Below are positions 20,413 to 31,900 of a DNA stretch of 64,000 nucleotides, piece after piece. Under the pieces are notes generated by a model. That model was not told where the DNA came from, searched no databases, and saw only the letters and a program-made list of their open reading frames with translations. Both the position numbers and the translations under genes were made by a program. Source of the DNA: Tetramitus jugosus. Taxonomy: Eukaryota > Heterolobosea > Eutetramitea > Acrasida > Vahlkampfiidae. The DNA is taken from positions 243,065 through 307,064 of the forward strand of contig OW569395.1 of NCBI GenBank assembly GCA_937625935.1, given 5' to 3'. The first letter of the stretch is position 1. Each line of letters starts with the position of its first letter.

Positions 20413-23400
20413 CTATTCCGTGTGTACATTTTCTTTGTTCAGTTCCTTATCAAATAGATCAGCGCTCTTCGGCGTCTTTCTGTTTGTGGTCGTCAGATTG
20501 GGACTGGTTTCGCTCGAGCTTAACCTCTTGGTCAACTGTTTCTCAAACTCATTGTATGAGGGCAATCGCGTGAGCTGCTTTCCAAACTCGTTGGCAGAAC
20601 CTGGTCGTGGTCTCAGCGTGTTCTGGTGATCGTTGCTGGTGAGTGGAGAGGGAAGACTTCTGTCAGCCGGTGGGCTGGCAAACAAGTTTGGACTTTGCAG
20701 GTTGAGATCTGCTTCTCTGATTCTTGATTTTAAATTTGGAATCGAATCGACGCTTGAAGGTGTTTCAGGCATCAAGGATCTAGTATGAGTTGGTGTAATG
20801 CTACGTGTCTCTGGAGTACTCTTGCTCGAGTTCGAGCTTAGGATTAGAGATGATGCAGCGCGTTTCCGAGTGTTACCATGTTGGGGACTCCGGGGAGAGA
20901 CCGAGTAGGATTTCTTAGAAGTTGACGTACTACTGGGTGTAAGGCTATTGTACACTTCATCGAGAGCAGATTTTGATGATCTGTCTGTGGAACTAGAGGC
21001 CACAGATATCGTCGACGATTTCTCTAGTGGCGAGGACTGTTCGCTAGATGGTGGTGTAAATCTGGAATAGATTCCTGATCCTGAAACAGTGCCACCCAAC
21101 TTTGTAATCTGCTCCTTTAGTTGTCTATTCTCCTCCATTACTGTCTTGTTCAACTCAAGAATTCTTCTATTCGTACTGTTGAGTTGTTCCACTTGACGCT
21201 CCAACTCCTGAGCTCTGTCTGAAGAAAGAAGGTGGGCCTTCTCCTTGAGAGATAATCGCAACCTATCCTCACTCTCAGCAGCCTTTTCCTTTTCTAGATT
21301 CATCGCCCTCTCATATGAACGAATAATTGTTGTTTTGTTCGTTACTTCTCTTTGAATCATTCTTATCTGACTTTGTAAATCAAGAATCTCGCTCTTTAGG
21401 GAACCAACTACATCTTGGCTTGCCTGCAGTTCTTGACTCATTTCTTGTTTCTCCTTCTTTACAGAGTCAAGCAACTCAGTCGTTTGTGTTAATGTGTCCT
21501 CCAAGTTTTGAATCTGAGTGGCAGTATCTCGGTTCTTTTGCTCAAGGAGCTGAATGTGACTGTTCGCTTCTCCCAACAACGTTCGATCATCAGCATGTTT
21601 TGCTTGCAGATGCTCCAATGATCTCTTGAGAGTTGCGACTTCGACTTTGAGCGAATCTGATTCCATTGTTTCAGAGTGAAGTTGCTCCTCAACTTTGGTT
21701 TTTAATTCTTTGAGTTCGTAGAATTGCCTTCTCGTCTCTTCCAATTTTTGGCTTGAACTGATCGACTGCGATTGAAGAGATTCAATCTGCGCAGTCATTC
21801 TTCTATTCTCTTCTGATACTTCAGAGCTCTTTTGTTTATGGCTAGATAATTCTCCCTCGAGAGTCACAATCGATGACCTTAATTTTTGGATAGTGTTGCT
21901 GTGCTCTGCACATTGCTCCTGATACTTATCTCTTGCCAGAGACAACTTTTCATTTTGGTCACTTAACGCAGCTACTTGAGAATTCCTGTCTTTGATTAAT
22001 CGTTCAATCTCTGTCTGATGCAACTCCTTCATTTGTTTTAACTCCAAAATATTTGCTTCTTGTGTTCTATTCATCATTAACTTGTGAAGTACCTTGGCTT
22101 TTGGGAAGTAGTGCCTTAACAGAGTATGCAACAGGACATTATTTCTTTCACTACCCTTAGCTTTAGAACTATAGTTTGTCAAAATTGTATTGATCTTATT
22201 CTCAAATTGAGTGAAAGAATCAAACTCGTTCATCTTCTTATCGAGATCAGCAAAAGACTCTGTCAGGATTCTGGAACACAACTTATTGGACGTGTCTCTA
22301 AGTACATCTCTCATCTTTGTGTAGTAATTGGCCATAAAGGTTTTCAATTGATGTTTGTATTGCTTCTTCTTTTCATCGCCGATTGAGCTGTCAATAAATA
22401 ATTTCATGGCTTGTTTAGCTTTCTCGTTATGGATTGCCTCCAAAGCATCAATCTCTAAAATTCCATTCTCACTAATGGTCTGTTCAATCGCTTGCTTATA
22501 GAATTTGGTTGCTCTTGACAGAGCAGATTCACATTCTGATTGAACAATGTTGTCCCAACAGCTTTCGATGACAATACCTCCCTCGTTCATTGCCTTTGTG
22601 TAATGGTTACAAAGAGAGATAAAAGTTCTTCCAGTCAAGACGTCCGATTGGATTCTCTTTGGTTGAATCTTGTTAAATATTTTCTGTTTGAGTTCGTCTA
22701 TTCGGTTTAAAAATTCAGAGCGCAAGTCATCTCGAGTGGCATTCGCCAACTTCTTCTCTTCGAAAATGGGTCTAACGATGGTGAAACATTCTCTCTCTAG
22801 AAAGTAGTCCTTTAGGATTTGCTTCACATTACGTTTTGAAGAGTCCGTATCTTCCGTTGATTGCAGTGCCAATTCCAGGTAATCATTATCAGTCATTGTT
22901 TCCCCTCCTTTGGACACCAACTCGAGACTAAAATCCCTCACGAGCCACATGAATGATGGAAAGAACTGAGCTAGCTCTCTCGCATCAGACATTGCTTGTT
23001 CGTTAGAAAATGATCTCTTGGCCCTAGTTCTCACGAGCTTTGATAGCTCAGCTACGATAGCTAACCGACTAATCGCAGTCTCATCAATAGTACCCATGCT
23101 ATTGTAAATAAATAATGAGCTCAACAACAGTCCTAGAGAAAAGATCTATTGGAAAGAAAAGTTAAAACTCTTGTAAGCAACAGTTGGCAACAACAATAGA
23201 AAACAACATACTTGATGATCATATGTTTCATTGGCTTGAAAGGAACCTAATCCCTCAGTATCAACGAGTAACAACTGAAAAGAACCAAATTGGTTTCGAA
23301 TGGGTATCAATTTGCCCCAAACCCAGAGACCCTTGGTACATGGATGAACAGTAGGACCAATTTCGAACCCATCTCTCATTCTACCAAGAAACTGATTCAA

Positions 23401-23544
23401 AATGAAACTTTTTCCCGTTCTCGATAAACCTGCTATGCACAACACAGCGATAGGACCATCAACTTGAGCAATTAAAGAAGCTGTTTGGTCATCGACAACG
23501 AACCCTTCATCAGTAAGGGTTATTAGAGGTAATGCACAGTCCAT
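20413..23544 (-). CDS. Guanylate-binding protein with long coiled-coil tail
   Basis: Two exons, 23212-23544 and 20413-23145, with a 66-nt intron (GTATGT...CCAATAG), phase 0; about 1021 residues from the ATG at 23544. The G domain has GLSRTGKS (39-46; the Arg in the P-loop is the GBP hallmark), switch Thr65, DTEG (95-98) and, after the splice, LVRD (about 179-182), the GBP/atlastin guanine-specificity motif. An all-helical middle follows, as in GBPs, then about 300 residues of coiled coil and a Ser/Pro-rich tail. GBPs are large GTPases that assemble on membranes. No CaaX box at the C-terminus, so lipidation is not expected. It shares a divergent promoter with the 23775 gene. Confidence 0.85.
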
Positions 23545-23646
23545 GTTGTTGCTGTTGGCATTCAATAGGATAGGACGACCTTTCTTTCACCGTTTTTTTT
23601 TTCAATTCTTGTGTGCTCGATCGTTTGATGGCGCGCCAGATTCTGA

Positions 23647-23654
23647 GCGCCAAA
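23647..23654 (-). promoter_or_regulatory. E2F-like box in GBP promoter
   Basis: GCGCCAAA, read from the GBP gene as TTTGGCGC, about 105 bp before its ATG. A GGCGCGCC palindrome lies at 23630-23637, and the 230-bp interval is shared with the gene at 23775. Confidence 0.45.
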
Positions 23655-23774
23655 CACTTACTGTAAACAGCGTTTCTGTAACCGTTATCCAAATGTACAA
23701 AATTTGGAAATGGGAGCTTTTTCAGAGATGTTTCCCTTGTGATTTAACCGAGAGATCTCGCCACACATAAAATA

Positions 23775-24576
23775 ATGATGAAACGAGGTGAGCCTGGACA
23801 CATTATCGCTGCTCAAGTAAGTACTCAATAGAATTCACCTGGCGGTAATGATTTCATTCATGTTCATATGACTAATAAGTATCTTACATCTTGTTTTGTA
23901 GAGACAACTTGAGAATGCACAGCCCGTGCGAACCGGAAGGAAGCATATTGGATCTAATTCTGCCCGACCATCCTCTGCAACGTCATCGATTCTACCTGTT
24001 TCTAACCATGTTCCTATCACATCTGTTAGCAGAAGACCATCGACTGCGAGCTCCTTGAGCAACATCCTTGCCCACAATGGTGAAAGTATTGCTCAAGCTA
24101 CTCAGTTAAGAACTGGAAGAAGAGTTGCTGTTCACTCCTCCTCGTCTGCATCCTCTCTTGATAACCCACTGGCTACAACTAGGCAACAAACCCGTGCGAG
24201 TGCCACCTCAGAGACCATTGGTGCTCCTCCGGCTCCCTCCTCTTCAGCTCAGATCAGAGCACACAATCAGGCAACAGCATCCTACAGAGGAATGTACAAG
24301 GAACAAGAGATTGCAAAGAGAAGAGAACAAGAGCAGAAAGAACGCGAGGCCATGAGAAGATCAGTACAGGAACAAATGCGACGGGAGAGTGCTCAACGGT
24401 ATGAGCAAGAAGAGCTCGTTCGCAAAGAAAACAGTGTTCAGCAACCACACGTGACACGACAGTCCAGAATAGATCCCGCAGCTACAGTTTCACAAGAAAC
24501 GATCAACCAATACCTGAGATCCAAGCCAATATGGCGCTTCAAAGACAAAGATTATGGTCAATACAAAATCTCTTGA
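23775..24576 (+). CDS. Hypothetical Arg/Gln-rich protein
   Basis: Two exons, 23775-23816 and 23902-24576, with an 85-nt intron (GTAAGT...TTTTGTAG), phase 0; 238 residues. Exon 1 gives MMKRGEPGHIIAAQ. The N-terminal half is Ser/Arg-rich and probably disordered. Residues about 145-200 are a charged single helix (KRREQEQKEREAMRR). The C-terminus is more ordered (YLRSKPIWRFKDKDYGQYKIS). I do not recognise the family. Good splice sites and a shared promoter with GBP support a real gene. Confidence 0.6.
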
Positions 24577-24802
24577 ATTCTTCCACTTGTCACTTCACAT
24601 GTGACCAACCACACCTGAACAACAACAGTATCCAACCCAGAGCTTTGAACACGCAATTCCAATTCACGTGTTTTCTCGAATGTGAAAAAAATTGTTGTAA
24701 CGCACTGATTCGGAGTAAACACAAGCCACAACAAAAATTCGCGTGTTGGAAACAGAAGCTTTTTCTCCCTTCAATAAAACAACTCATTGAAAGATAAAAA
24801 AA

Positions 24803-26266
24803 ATGTCGCTGTTTGATAGTGGAGCTTTAATCACAATATTCTTGGCAGTAGCCATGTTGTTCACCGGTACCATCAACACGTTGGGTATGCATCATGATCA
24901 ACTCATCACATGAATGAAGCTATCAACAGGAAGAATGAAGAAATTGACACCAAAAAATTTTATTTGTTTTTTTAGCCACCAAATTTCAAGATTTAAGAGT
25001 TGTCAAGGGTATTGGTGATGGTCCACCAACTGCTTTTGAACATCCATTCTCTCAAACAGCTGCCATGTTTTTGGGTGAGCTCTTGTGTCTATTTGTCTTC
25101 TATTTGACTCTCTTACCAAAGTACTTTTCAAAGAAGGAAAGCTCTGGTGAAGAAAATGAGAGCTTGACACAGTCTGATGCACTCGCTGGTGATGACTCAC
25201 AAGCAAAGCAAAAGAAACCAAAATTGAATCCTCTTGTTTTGTGGATTCCTGCTTGTTGTGATTTGGGTGGTACCACACTGTTGAACGTGGGTCTGTTCTT
25301 GGTATGTGTTTTTAGCTCTCTAGCTGAGCTTTATTTTTTTGGCGCCAAAATTTTGTTTTACGGGATGGCGATTCTCACTCTTTTTTTTTTTGGTGTTGAC
25401 AATGTGCACAGACCTATGCTTCTGTGTATCAAATGTTGAGAGGTATCGTTGTGGTGTTTAACGGTTTGTTGGCATTCATCTTTTTGAAGCAACGTTTGTA
25501 TCCACATCACTGGGGAGGTATTCTCTTGATTGTTCTTGGTACTGTGATTGTTGGTTTGAACACGATTTTGTATCCTCAGGGAGAGGGTGCTGATGTGCCA
25601 CGTAATCCAACTCTTGGTAACATTTTGGTGATTGCCGCTCAAGTTTTGGCCGCCATTCAATTTGTTGTCGAAGAAAAATTTTTGTCCAAGTATGATGCAC
25701 CTCCATTGCAAGTTGTTGGTTGGGAAGGATTCTGGGGATTGAGCATGTGTTCTGTTGTGCTCTTTGTGTTGTATTGGATTCCTGGAAGTGATTATGGAAG
25801 CATGGAAAATGCAGTTTATGCGTTTGCTCAAATGTACTATGACTGGAAGTTGTTGTTGGCTGTGTTGGGCAGTGTTTTCTCCATTGCCTTTTTCAATTTC
25901 TTTGGTATCAGTATCACGCAGAGAATCAGTTCTACTACTCGTTCCACCATTGATAGTATGAGAACCTTTTTGATTTGGATTGTTTCATTGATTATTGGTT
26001 GGGAACATTTTTCATGGTTGCAGATTGGTGGTTTCGCTGTCTTGGTTCTCGGAAGTTCCATCTACAATGAAGTGTTACCAATTCCATACTATAGAGCATG
26101 GTACAGAAAGAACAAGGCTGACTATTTGAAACGCCAAGCAGAAGAGCAAGAAAGAAAGGAACAAGAAGAGGTGGACAAGACTATTGAGAGAAGAAAGGCT
26201 CTTCAAATCAAGTATAGGAACCAATCTAAGGACTATGGCAGCTACGCCAATGTTCCAACCAACTAA
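24803..26266 (+). CDS. SLC35F6: SLC35F6-like transporter (DMT superfamily)
   Basis: Three exons, 24803-24884, 24976-25301 and 25412-26266; introns of 91 and 110 nt with GTATGC/GTATGT donors and TTTTTTAG/GTGCACAG acceptors; 420 residues. FTGTINTLATKFQD, EHPFSQTAAMFLGE and CCDLGGTTLLNVGLFL-TYAS (across intron 2) followed by VYQMLRGIVVVFNGLLAFIF match the SLC35F6 (C2orf18/TANGO9) family, a ten-helix drug/metabolite-type transporter of lysosomal, Golgi or mitochondrial membranes. The substrate is not settled in the family. A charged cytosolic loop lies at about 75-115 and a Lys/Glu-rich helix at the C-terminus. Full length. Confidence 0.88.
25337..25350. promoter_or_regulatory. 14-bp palindrome TTTTGGCGCCAAAA in intron 2
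   Basis: A perfect palindrome made of two overlapping E2F-like half sites (TTTGGCGC on each strand), located inside intron 2 of the SLC35F6-like gene. Confidence 0.4.
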
Positions 26267-26325
26267 ATTTTGAATACAATTAACTTTTAATAATCCGTGT
26301 CAGAAGTCATCATTGCCATTCTCAC

Positions 26326-26592
26326 ATGAAGCCAGTCAAGCATAAGAGAATAGACAAGAATGGAACGTTGAATGTCTCTGTCGTCCGAGGAGTTAAACAG
26401 TGTGCAACCACTAAATGTTTAGTGACTCACAACAGAGACATCAATGCGGCCAAAAACATGCTCCATCTACTGAGAACAGAAATGGATGGACAGTCACGTC
26501 CCGATGCCTTCAAGAGGAAGAAAAAGGTCGCAAAAGAATTAATCAAAATGGTGGAACACCTCCAAGGCTCACTCCATCAAGCTGCTATGTAA
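26326..26592 (+). pseudogene. Fanzor (eukaryotic TnpB-like nuclease) C-terminal fragment
   Basis: An 88-codon frame. The core reads QCATTKCLVTHNRDINAAKN: a Cys pair of the zinc ribbon followed by RDINAAKN, the RuvC-III catalytic Asp motif shared by TnpB and Fanzor. After it, a DGQSRPDAFKRK segment matches the conserved 'G-x-x-RP' tail that marks Fanzor rather than bacterial TnpB. The first half of the zinc ribbon, RuvC-I and RuvC-II are absent, so no active nuclease can be made. Fanzors are RNA-guided DNA endonucleases carried by transposons, and active ones are known from Naegleria. Spacing Cys-x4-Cys is slightly unusual. Confidence 0.75.
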
Positions 26593-26593
26593 A

Positions 26594-26651
26594 TCCCGAT
26601 TATAGGAGCGTTAAGGTGTCTTATCGGGAAACCATAATGTTTTTATTATGG
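26594..26651 (+). ncRNA. Candidate omega-RNA-like hairpins 3' of the Fanzor fragment
   Basis: Directly after the Fanzor stop, TCCCGAT (26594-26600) pairs with ATCGGGA (26623-26629) over a 22-nt loop. CCATAAT (26632-26638) pairs with ATTATGG (26645-26651) over a 6-nt loop. TnpB and Fanzor guide RNAs are known to come from the 3' end of the gene and the adjoining element end, so the position fits. Transcription and function are inference. Confidence 0.4.
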
Positions 26652-26675
26652 CTTGATGGACAGTAGACCGCCACC

Positions 26676-28610
26676 TTAATAATCCGTGTCGCTCGTGTCA
26701 TACAAGTCTGATCTCGTGGATGATTTTCGTCTGAATCTGCTGCTCTGATTGCTACTGCCCTTGGTTGTCCGACTGCTTCTGGAATTGGGTTTCGATCTTG
26801 ACGCTCGTTCATCATCACTCGTCATGTAGTCACTCGTCGAGTAAAGACTATCGCTGTAGATATTGGCTTTCTTTCTTGTTGATTTGCTCGCCATGTTTGA
26901 AGGGGAACTTGATCTCCGTGTATGTTTCTTTTCGTTTAACTTGTGGAGCTTGTTCTTTAGCACATTTGGATCGAGTTTTGGTTCTTCTCTTAGTTTAGGT
27001 GATCTGCTCCAAGCTCTGGGTGGAGTTGATGGTCGAGAATTCTTCTTACCTCTACCGTTTGTATCTAGATCAGAATTTCGAGATGTAGTAATTAATCGCT
27101 TTTCGGGAAGCCGTCCCCGAGATGAATCTCGTTCAACCGAAGAACTTCTACTAGAGCTACGTGAAGATTGTTTCGGAACTGGTGGTTTTAGAGATTTTGC
27201 TTTCGCGTTCTTTTGTGCAACATACTGTGTTGGATTGAACCTTGTTGAAGATTTAGGTGCTGAAGTGGGTCGGTTGTTTCTTGGACTTGGAGAGAGTGAT
27301 CGTCCTCGAGACGAACCATTGGCTCTCGAAACGGAGGAAATTTTCTTGTCATCATGAGCCATCTTATCCAATTTTAACACTAGTCGATCACATTCGGCTC
27401 TCCATCTCTTCTCAGATTTTGTCATTTTAATTAAATCTTCCCTGTACAGTGCAATTTCGTCGTCCTTCTTCTTCAAGAACTGATCTTTGAGCGCTTTGTC
27501 CTCTGCCAATACTTTTAGTTGTCTCCGAAGTTGTCGAATCTCTACTAGATATTGTTTGTTGTTGTGCCCGGTTTCAACGTGCACTTTAAGATTTGATATT
27601 TCATTCTTTTGGGCGATGTAATCTGCGGTTAGGTTTTCACATTCCTTTCTCACGTCTGATAGTTCCTTTGCGCTATCCTTTTGTAGCTGTTCGAAAGCTT
27701 GTTTAATATTCTTGTACTCTCGTCTTAGTTTCTCATTTCTTTCAACCATAAACAATAATATCATATGTAAATACAGTAAGAAATGGCCAATATTCCGATC
27801 CAACAACATGGACAAATAAATACCTACTCTTTCTGAATCTTTTCAGTTTCTTCATCATTCTGAAAACTATTGTCCCTCTGAGACTTCAACTTTCCTCTCA
27901 AGATTAAATTTTCTTCCTTCACTTTTGCATTTTCTTCCCTCAACACTTGAACCATCTTTTTCAACCTCTCTGCATCTGGTTTAACATAACTTAGTGGTAG
28001 AGGATAATGAACACAATCATATTCTACATGATATACCATGTCCAAGTACCTCTGATTCAAATTTTCCTTGAGAGATGATGAAACAGAGTGTTTTGTCAGC
28101 AAATCAGCAGTAGAAGAAGAGGCCATTGTAGTGGCAGTACTTCCACTCTTTCTTCTAAAGTTCTTTTGACACACGAGTTCCAACTGAGACCTCGTTAACA
28201 GCTCTAGAGTCACAGATGTCGATGTCCGTTTCAATCCATCGAACAACATTTGAACAAATTTTCGAAAGTTTTTAAAGTTTCGAGCTGTGGCAGTCACATT
28301 TTCAACATCTGATCGCACAGCAGTATCCCAAACAGCAACAAACAACAAAAACAAGGGAAAAAGTCAAACAAAAATGCTTTTTGGACTCAAAAAGAAGATG
28401 TTGGTAAAACGAACCTTGTATGGTAAACTCTCCACACCATTGATCACAAGTTGATTGTTTCTCCACACTGAGAAATAAGGAACTTTGCTTTGGTGTTCGC
28501 ATGATACAGGTGTAAGGTTCATTGTAGAAAATGTAGTCTACTTTGAAGGCAAAATCTTGATCATTGTTGCTTGCACCGCCTTCTTGTTGTTGTGGTATAG
28601 CTCCACTCAT
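26676..28610 (-). CDS. CCDC61: CCDC61/VFL3 basal body protein
   Basis: Three exons, 28415-28610, 27828-28308 and 26676-27738, with introns of 106 and 89 nt, phases 1 and 2; 579 residues. The N-terminal head (VDYIFYNEPYTCIM, DQWCGEFTI, then ARNFKNFRKFVQML, TSVTLELLT and YHVEYDCVHYPLPLSYV) follows CCDC61 almost segment by segment. A coiled coil runs from about 170 to 300, and the rest is the Ser/Arg-rich basic tail typical of the family. CCDC61 is an XRCC4-superfamily protein that forms filaments and places basal bodies and rootlets. Its presence implies a flagellate stage. The stop codon lies in the 15-bp repeat of the Fanzor insertion. Confidence 0.9.
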
Positions 28611-28668
28611 TTTTTGGTGCTTTGAAAGAGAGGATTCTCTGTTTGAGGTGGTTGCATCGATCGACGCG

Positions 28669-28692
28669 CGCAAACTGTAATTTTTTTGGCGC
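28669..28692. promoter_or_regulatory. E2F-like box in CCDC61/receptor divergent promoter
   Basis: TTTGGCGC at 28685-28692, with a GCGCGCAAA run just before it, inside the 298-bp interval between the divergent CCDC61 and receptor genes. Confidence 0.45.
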
Positions 28693-28908
28693 GTTGAAAT
28701 GTCGGCAGTTTTTGCTTGGAACGAGCGCTGTTTGCGGCTACTGCTGTATTTGCTAGGGCGGACTCCTCAATTTGATTGCAATACTGTTCTCGATTATAGT
28801 AGGAGTACTATTCTATTTCACTGGAAGAACTGCTGCAGAAAGAAGAAACAAACTGAAATTTTTACTTTTGTTGCTCTTGTTGAACTATTGTTTCAAGAAG
28901 CCCCAAGG

Positions 28909-31900
28909 ATGGATCACTCGACGACCAAGCTGCGTTTCTTATTCCTTTTCTTAGTTTTTCTATGTTTTACCACTTCAAACGTTCATTCTCAGGAGTGTGG
29001 TGGACACGGGTCTCTCGTCGGTGGCCAATGCGTCTGTTTCGCATCTTGGGCTGGCCTTAACTGTACAGATAGTATTCTCTGGGAGTCATGTATCCCTGAA
29101 GAAATAGACGGATGTCTTTCAGTTTATTACTCTGATGTGCTTGTGAGTGGAGATTACAGTGTGATGGGATCATTGACTCAAAGTGGTTTTGATTACGTTG
29201 ATTGGTATGGAGCATCCATGCTGGAGTGGTCAGGGAATCGCATTTATCGGAGGTTTAACAAACCATTGGGGTCTGGATATGGATTCTCAGTCTCCGAGGC
29301 AAATAGTCAGTGGCAAGACAACCTCTTATTGATTCGTCCAAATAGCACCATGTTCGATTCTCATGTTCAATATTTTGTATCAGACTCAAGTAATAAGATC
29401 TCTGCTACTTGGCACCCAGTTACTAGACCAATGGTTACATTTGTCTCTCAATACTATAACGGCTCGGTCAGAGTAACAGGAGCGTCAAATATTCAATATG
29501 ATATAGCATCTGACCTTCTCACGATGAACTTAAATAGCGTAGGTTGGGCATTCAGTGACTTTAATGTAACTACAAATCAAATATTGAGATCAAACTGGAT
29601 CAGTGTGAAACCAGGAGTTATCGATCCACGTGTATGTCACGGTGAAGCATTTGGAATCAATGTAACTTCCACAGATTCTGGACGGATAGTGATTAATATG
29701 AATCATTGCAATTTTCCTCGGGTTCCCGTTGTTTTTAACTCTCTCGTCAGTGATTGTGATCTAGGAGGTGTATCAGGAGCAAATCATATTATAGACCCGA
29801 GCGAATTAGAAGCATTCATTGAAATCAGAGGCTCAAATTTATCCACACTTGTTTCGGGTTGCAATATAACGTCTCGGTGGGTAGCTATCATACCCGATCA
29901 AAACACTACTTGTACTAATGGAACTAATTCTTTATTATGTTCTGGGACAGGATCTTGCTTGTTGGATAGTAAGAAAAGATTTGGTACCTGTCTTTGTGAC
30001 CAAGGTTGGACAGGTCCTAGTTGTGAGATAGCAGTCACTATTGGATGCAATGCTCACTTTCATAACAGTTCATCAGCATGCTCGAGTCATGGAAACTGTG
30101 GATTGAGTGGAAAATGTTCATGTCTACCTGGTTATGATGGCTCTGACTGTGAACACTTGATTCGATGTTTTGGAATCGAGAGTTCCAATCGTTTAGTGTG
30201 TAGTGGTCATGGAAGTTGTTCTTCTACAGATGTTTGCAATTGCCATACATCGTGGACCGGAAAGGATTGTTCTATCCCACTTTGTGGCTCAAAAAATTCA
30301 ACAGATCCTCTCGTTTGTTCGGGGAGAGGGTCGTGCGTATCTCCAGACCATTGTGTTTGTAAGTCAAATGATCAAGGTCATTGGAGCGGCCAATACTGTG
30401 AGACATGTTCTCTTGGTTATCAAGGAAAGAACTGCACAGAAGCATTCTGTAATTCTACAGTGTGTAGTAACAAGGGAAGTTGTACGACATTGAATACATG
30501 TGATTGTTACTCCAATTCTTCAATAGGGCAATGGAGTGGCGTGAATTGTGAAAAATGTTTAGACAATTATTATGGACTTGATTGTCTTTCCTATTGTGAT
30601 CCCGTGCGGAGTTGCAGTGGTCACGGATATTGTTCTCCTACTGGAGAATGCTCATGCTTTAGATCTGATAATATGGGGCATTTCATCGGTCCGAACTGTT
30701 CAACTTGTTATCCTGGTTATTATGGTCAATTCTGTCAAAATAGTGCAAGAGAGTTTAAATTTTCAAGCAGAGGGGATCGATTAGTGGGACAATTTACTCA
30801 CGCTGCTCGGTACCTGCCTCAGACAAAGTACATATCACAAATCGATTGTGCCGTGATTCTGGATGATATATCTCTAAATCTGGTAGGTACAGGTGCTAGA
30901 TGTATTTGGCCAGTGCCCGAGTCTGCTTCTTTTGAGATAATTTTCGGGGAGAATGCCAATTTCAATATAGGGAATTCATTGGTTGTAGATATTTTGGTTA
31001 CGATCGGAAATGTATCATTGGGTAAGAGATTCCAACAACTAGTAGTATTACCACCAGCTTCAGGAGTGACACCGCCGGTATCTATGATTAATGCTCCTTT
31101 ATCAATTGGACAATGCGATGATTTGATTCTGGATGGATCTTCATCAGGGGATTACACTCGTCGATCATTAATCTATGGATGGAAAGTTTTGAGTGGAACT
31201 GGTACGGCGGCTATGAATCAATATCTTATTCAACATAACACTTCGAGAGTTACAGTACCCTCAGAATTTTTGACACCCGGTGATCGATACGTCTTCCAAC
31301 TCATAGTGACAAACTTTATGAACATTAGTAGCAAGATTAGCCAGGTTTCAATTGAAATACTTCAGCAACCTGCTCCTATCGCTCAAATTGTTGGACCCCA
31401 ACTACAAGAGATCTTTCCTATGCAGTTTTTTAAGCTTGAGGGCAGAACTCTGACTAGTTCATGTTTTTCAAACACTAGTGATATTATCTACAGTTGGAGT
31501 CAAACCACTGGTACACTTGTGAGTGGACAAGCTACGGGTAAAAACTTGTTATTCCCTCCAGGTTCATTCCAAGCAACAGGAGTAGACACAAAGTATGAAT
31601 TTGTTTTGACTACATCCATCAAAAGTAATCCGTCTGTGTATACAAGAAAATCTGTGACTGTGTTGGTGAAGACTAGATCACTGGTCGCGGTGATATCAGG
31701 TGGTAATTTCAAACAAGCTGTGTCTAGTCCCTTGATTCTTGATGCAAGCTCTTCATATGATCCTGATGGTGTACCATCTGCTGCAACATACAAGTGGTAT
31801 TGTTTTAGCGCAATCACCAATGGATTATGTAACTTGGACGCTCAGAGTGAAGCAATACTGTCAACCAATACGAATAAGCTCTCTCTTCCTGCGTCATTTT

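Larger units (their letters stand above)
26287..26690 (+). mobile_element. Short Fanzor-derived element flanked by 15-bp direct repeats
   Basis: TTAATAATCCGTGTC occurs at 26287-26301 and again at 26676-26690. Between them are 374 bp that hold the Fanzor C-terminal frame and two hairpins. The right copy is also the last codons and stop of the CCDC61 gene on the other strand. This looks like a target-site duplication made on insertion at the 3' end of CCDC61. No terminal inverted repeats are visible at the borders. The gene lost no residues because the repeat restores its stop codon. Confidence 0.6.

Noticed and set aside
28699-28908. N-terminal extension of the EGF/GPS receptor
   Set aside because: The ATG at 28909 gives a clean signal peptide; the upstream part overlaps the divergent promoter and the E2F-like box.
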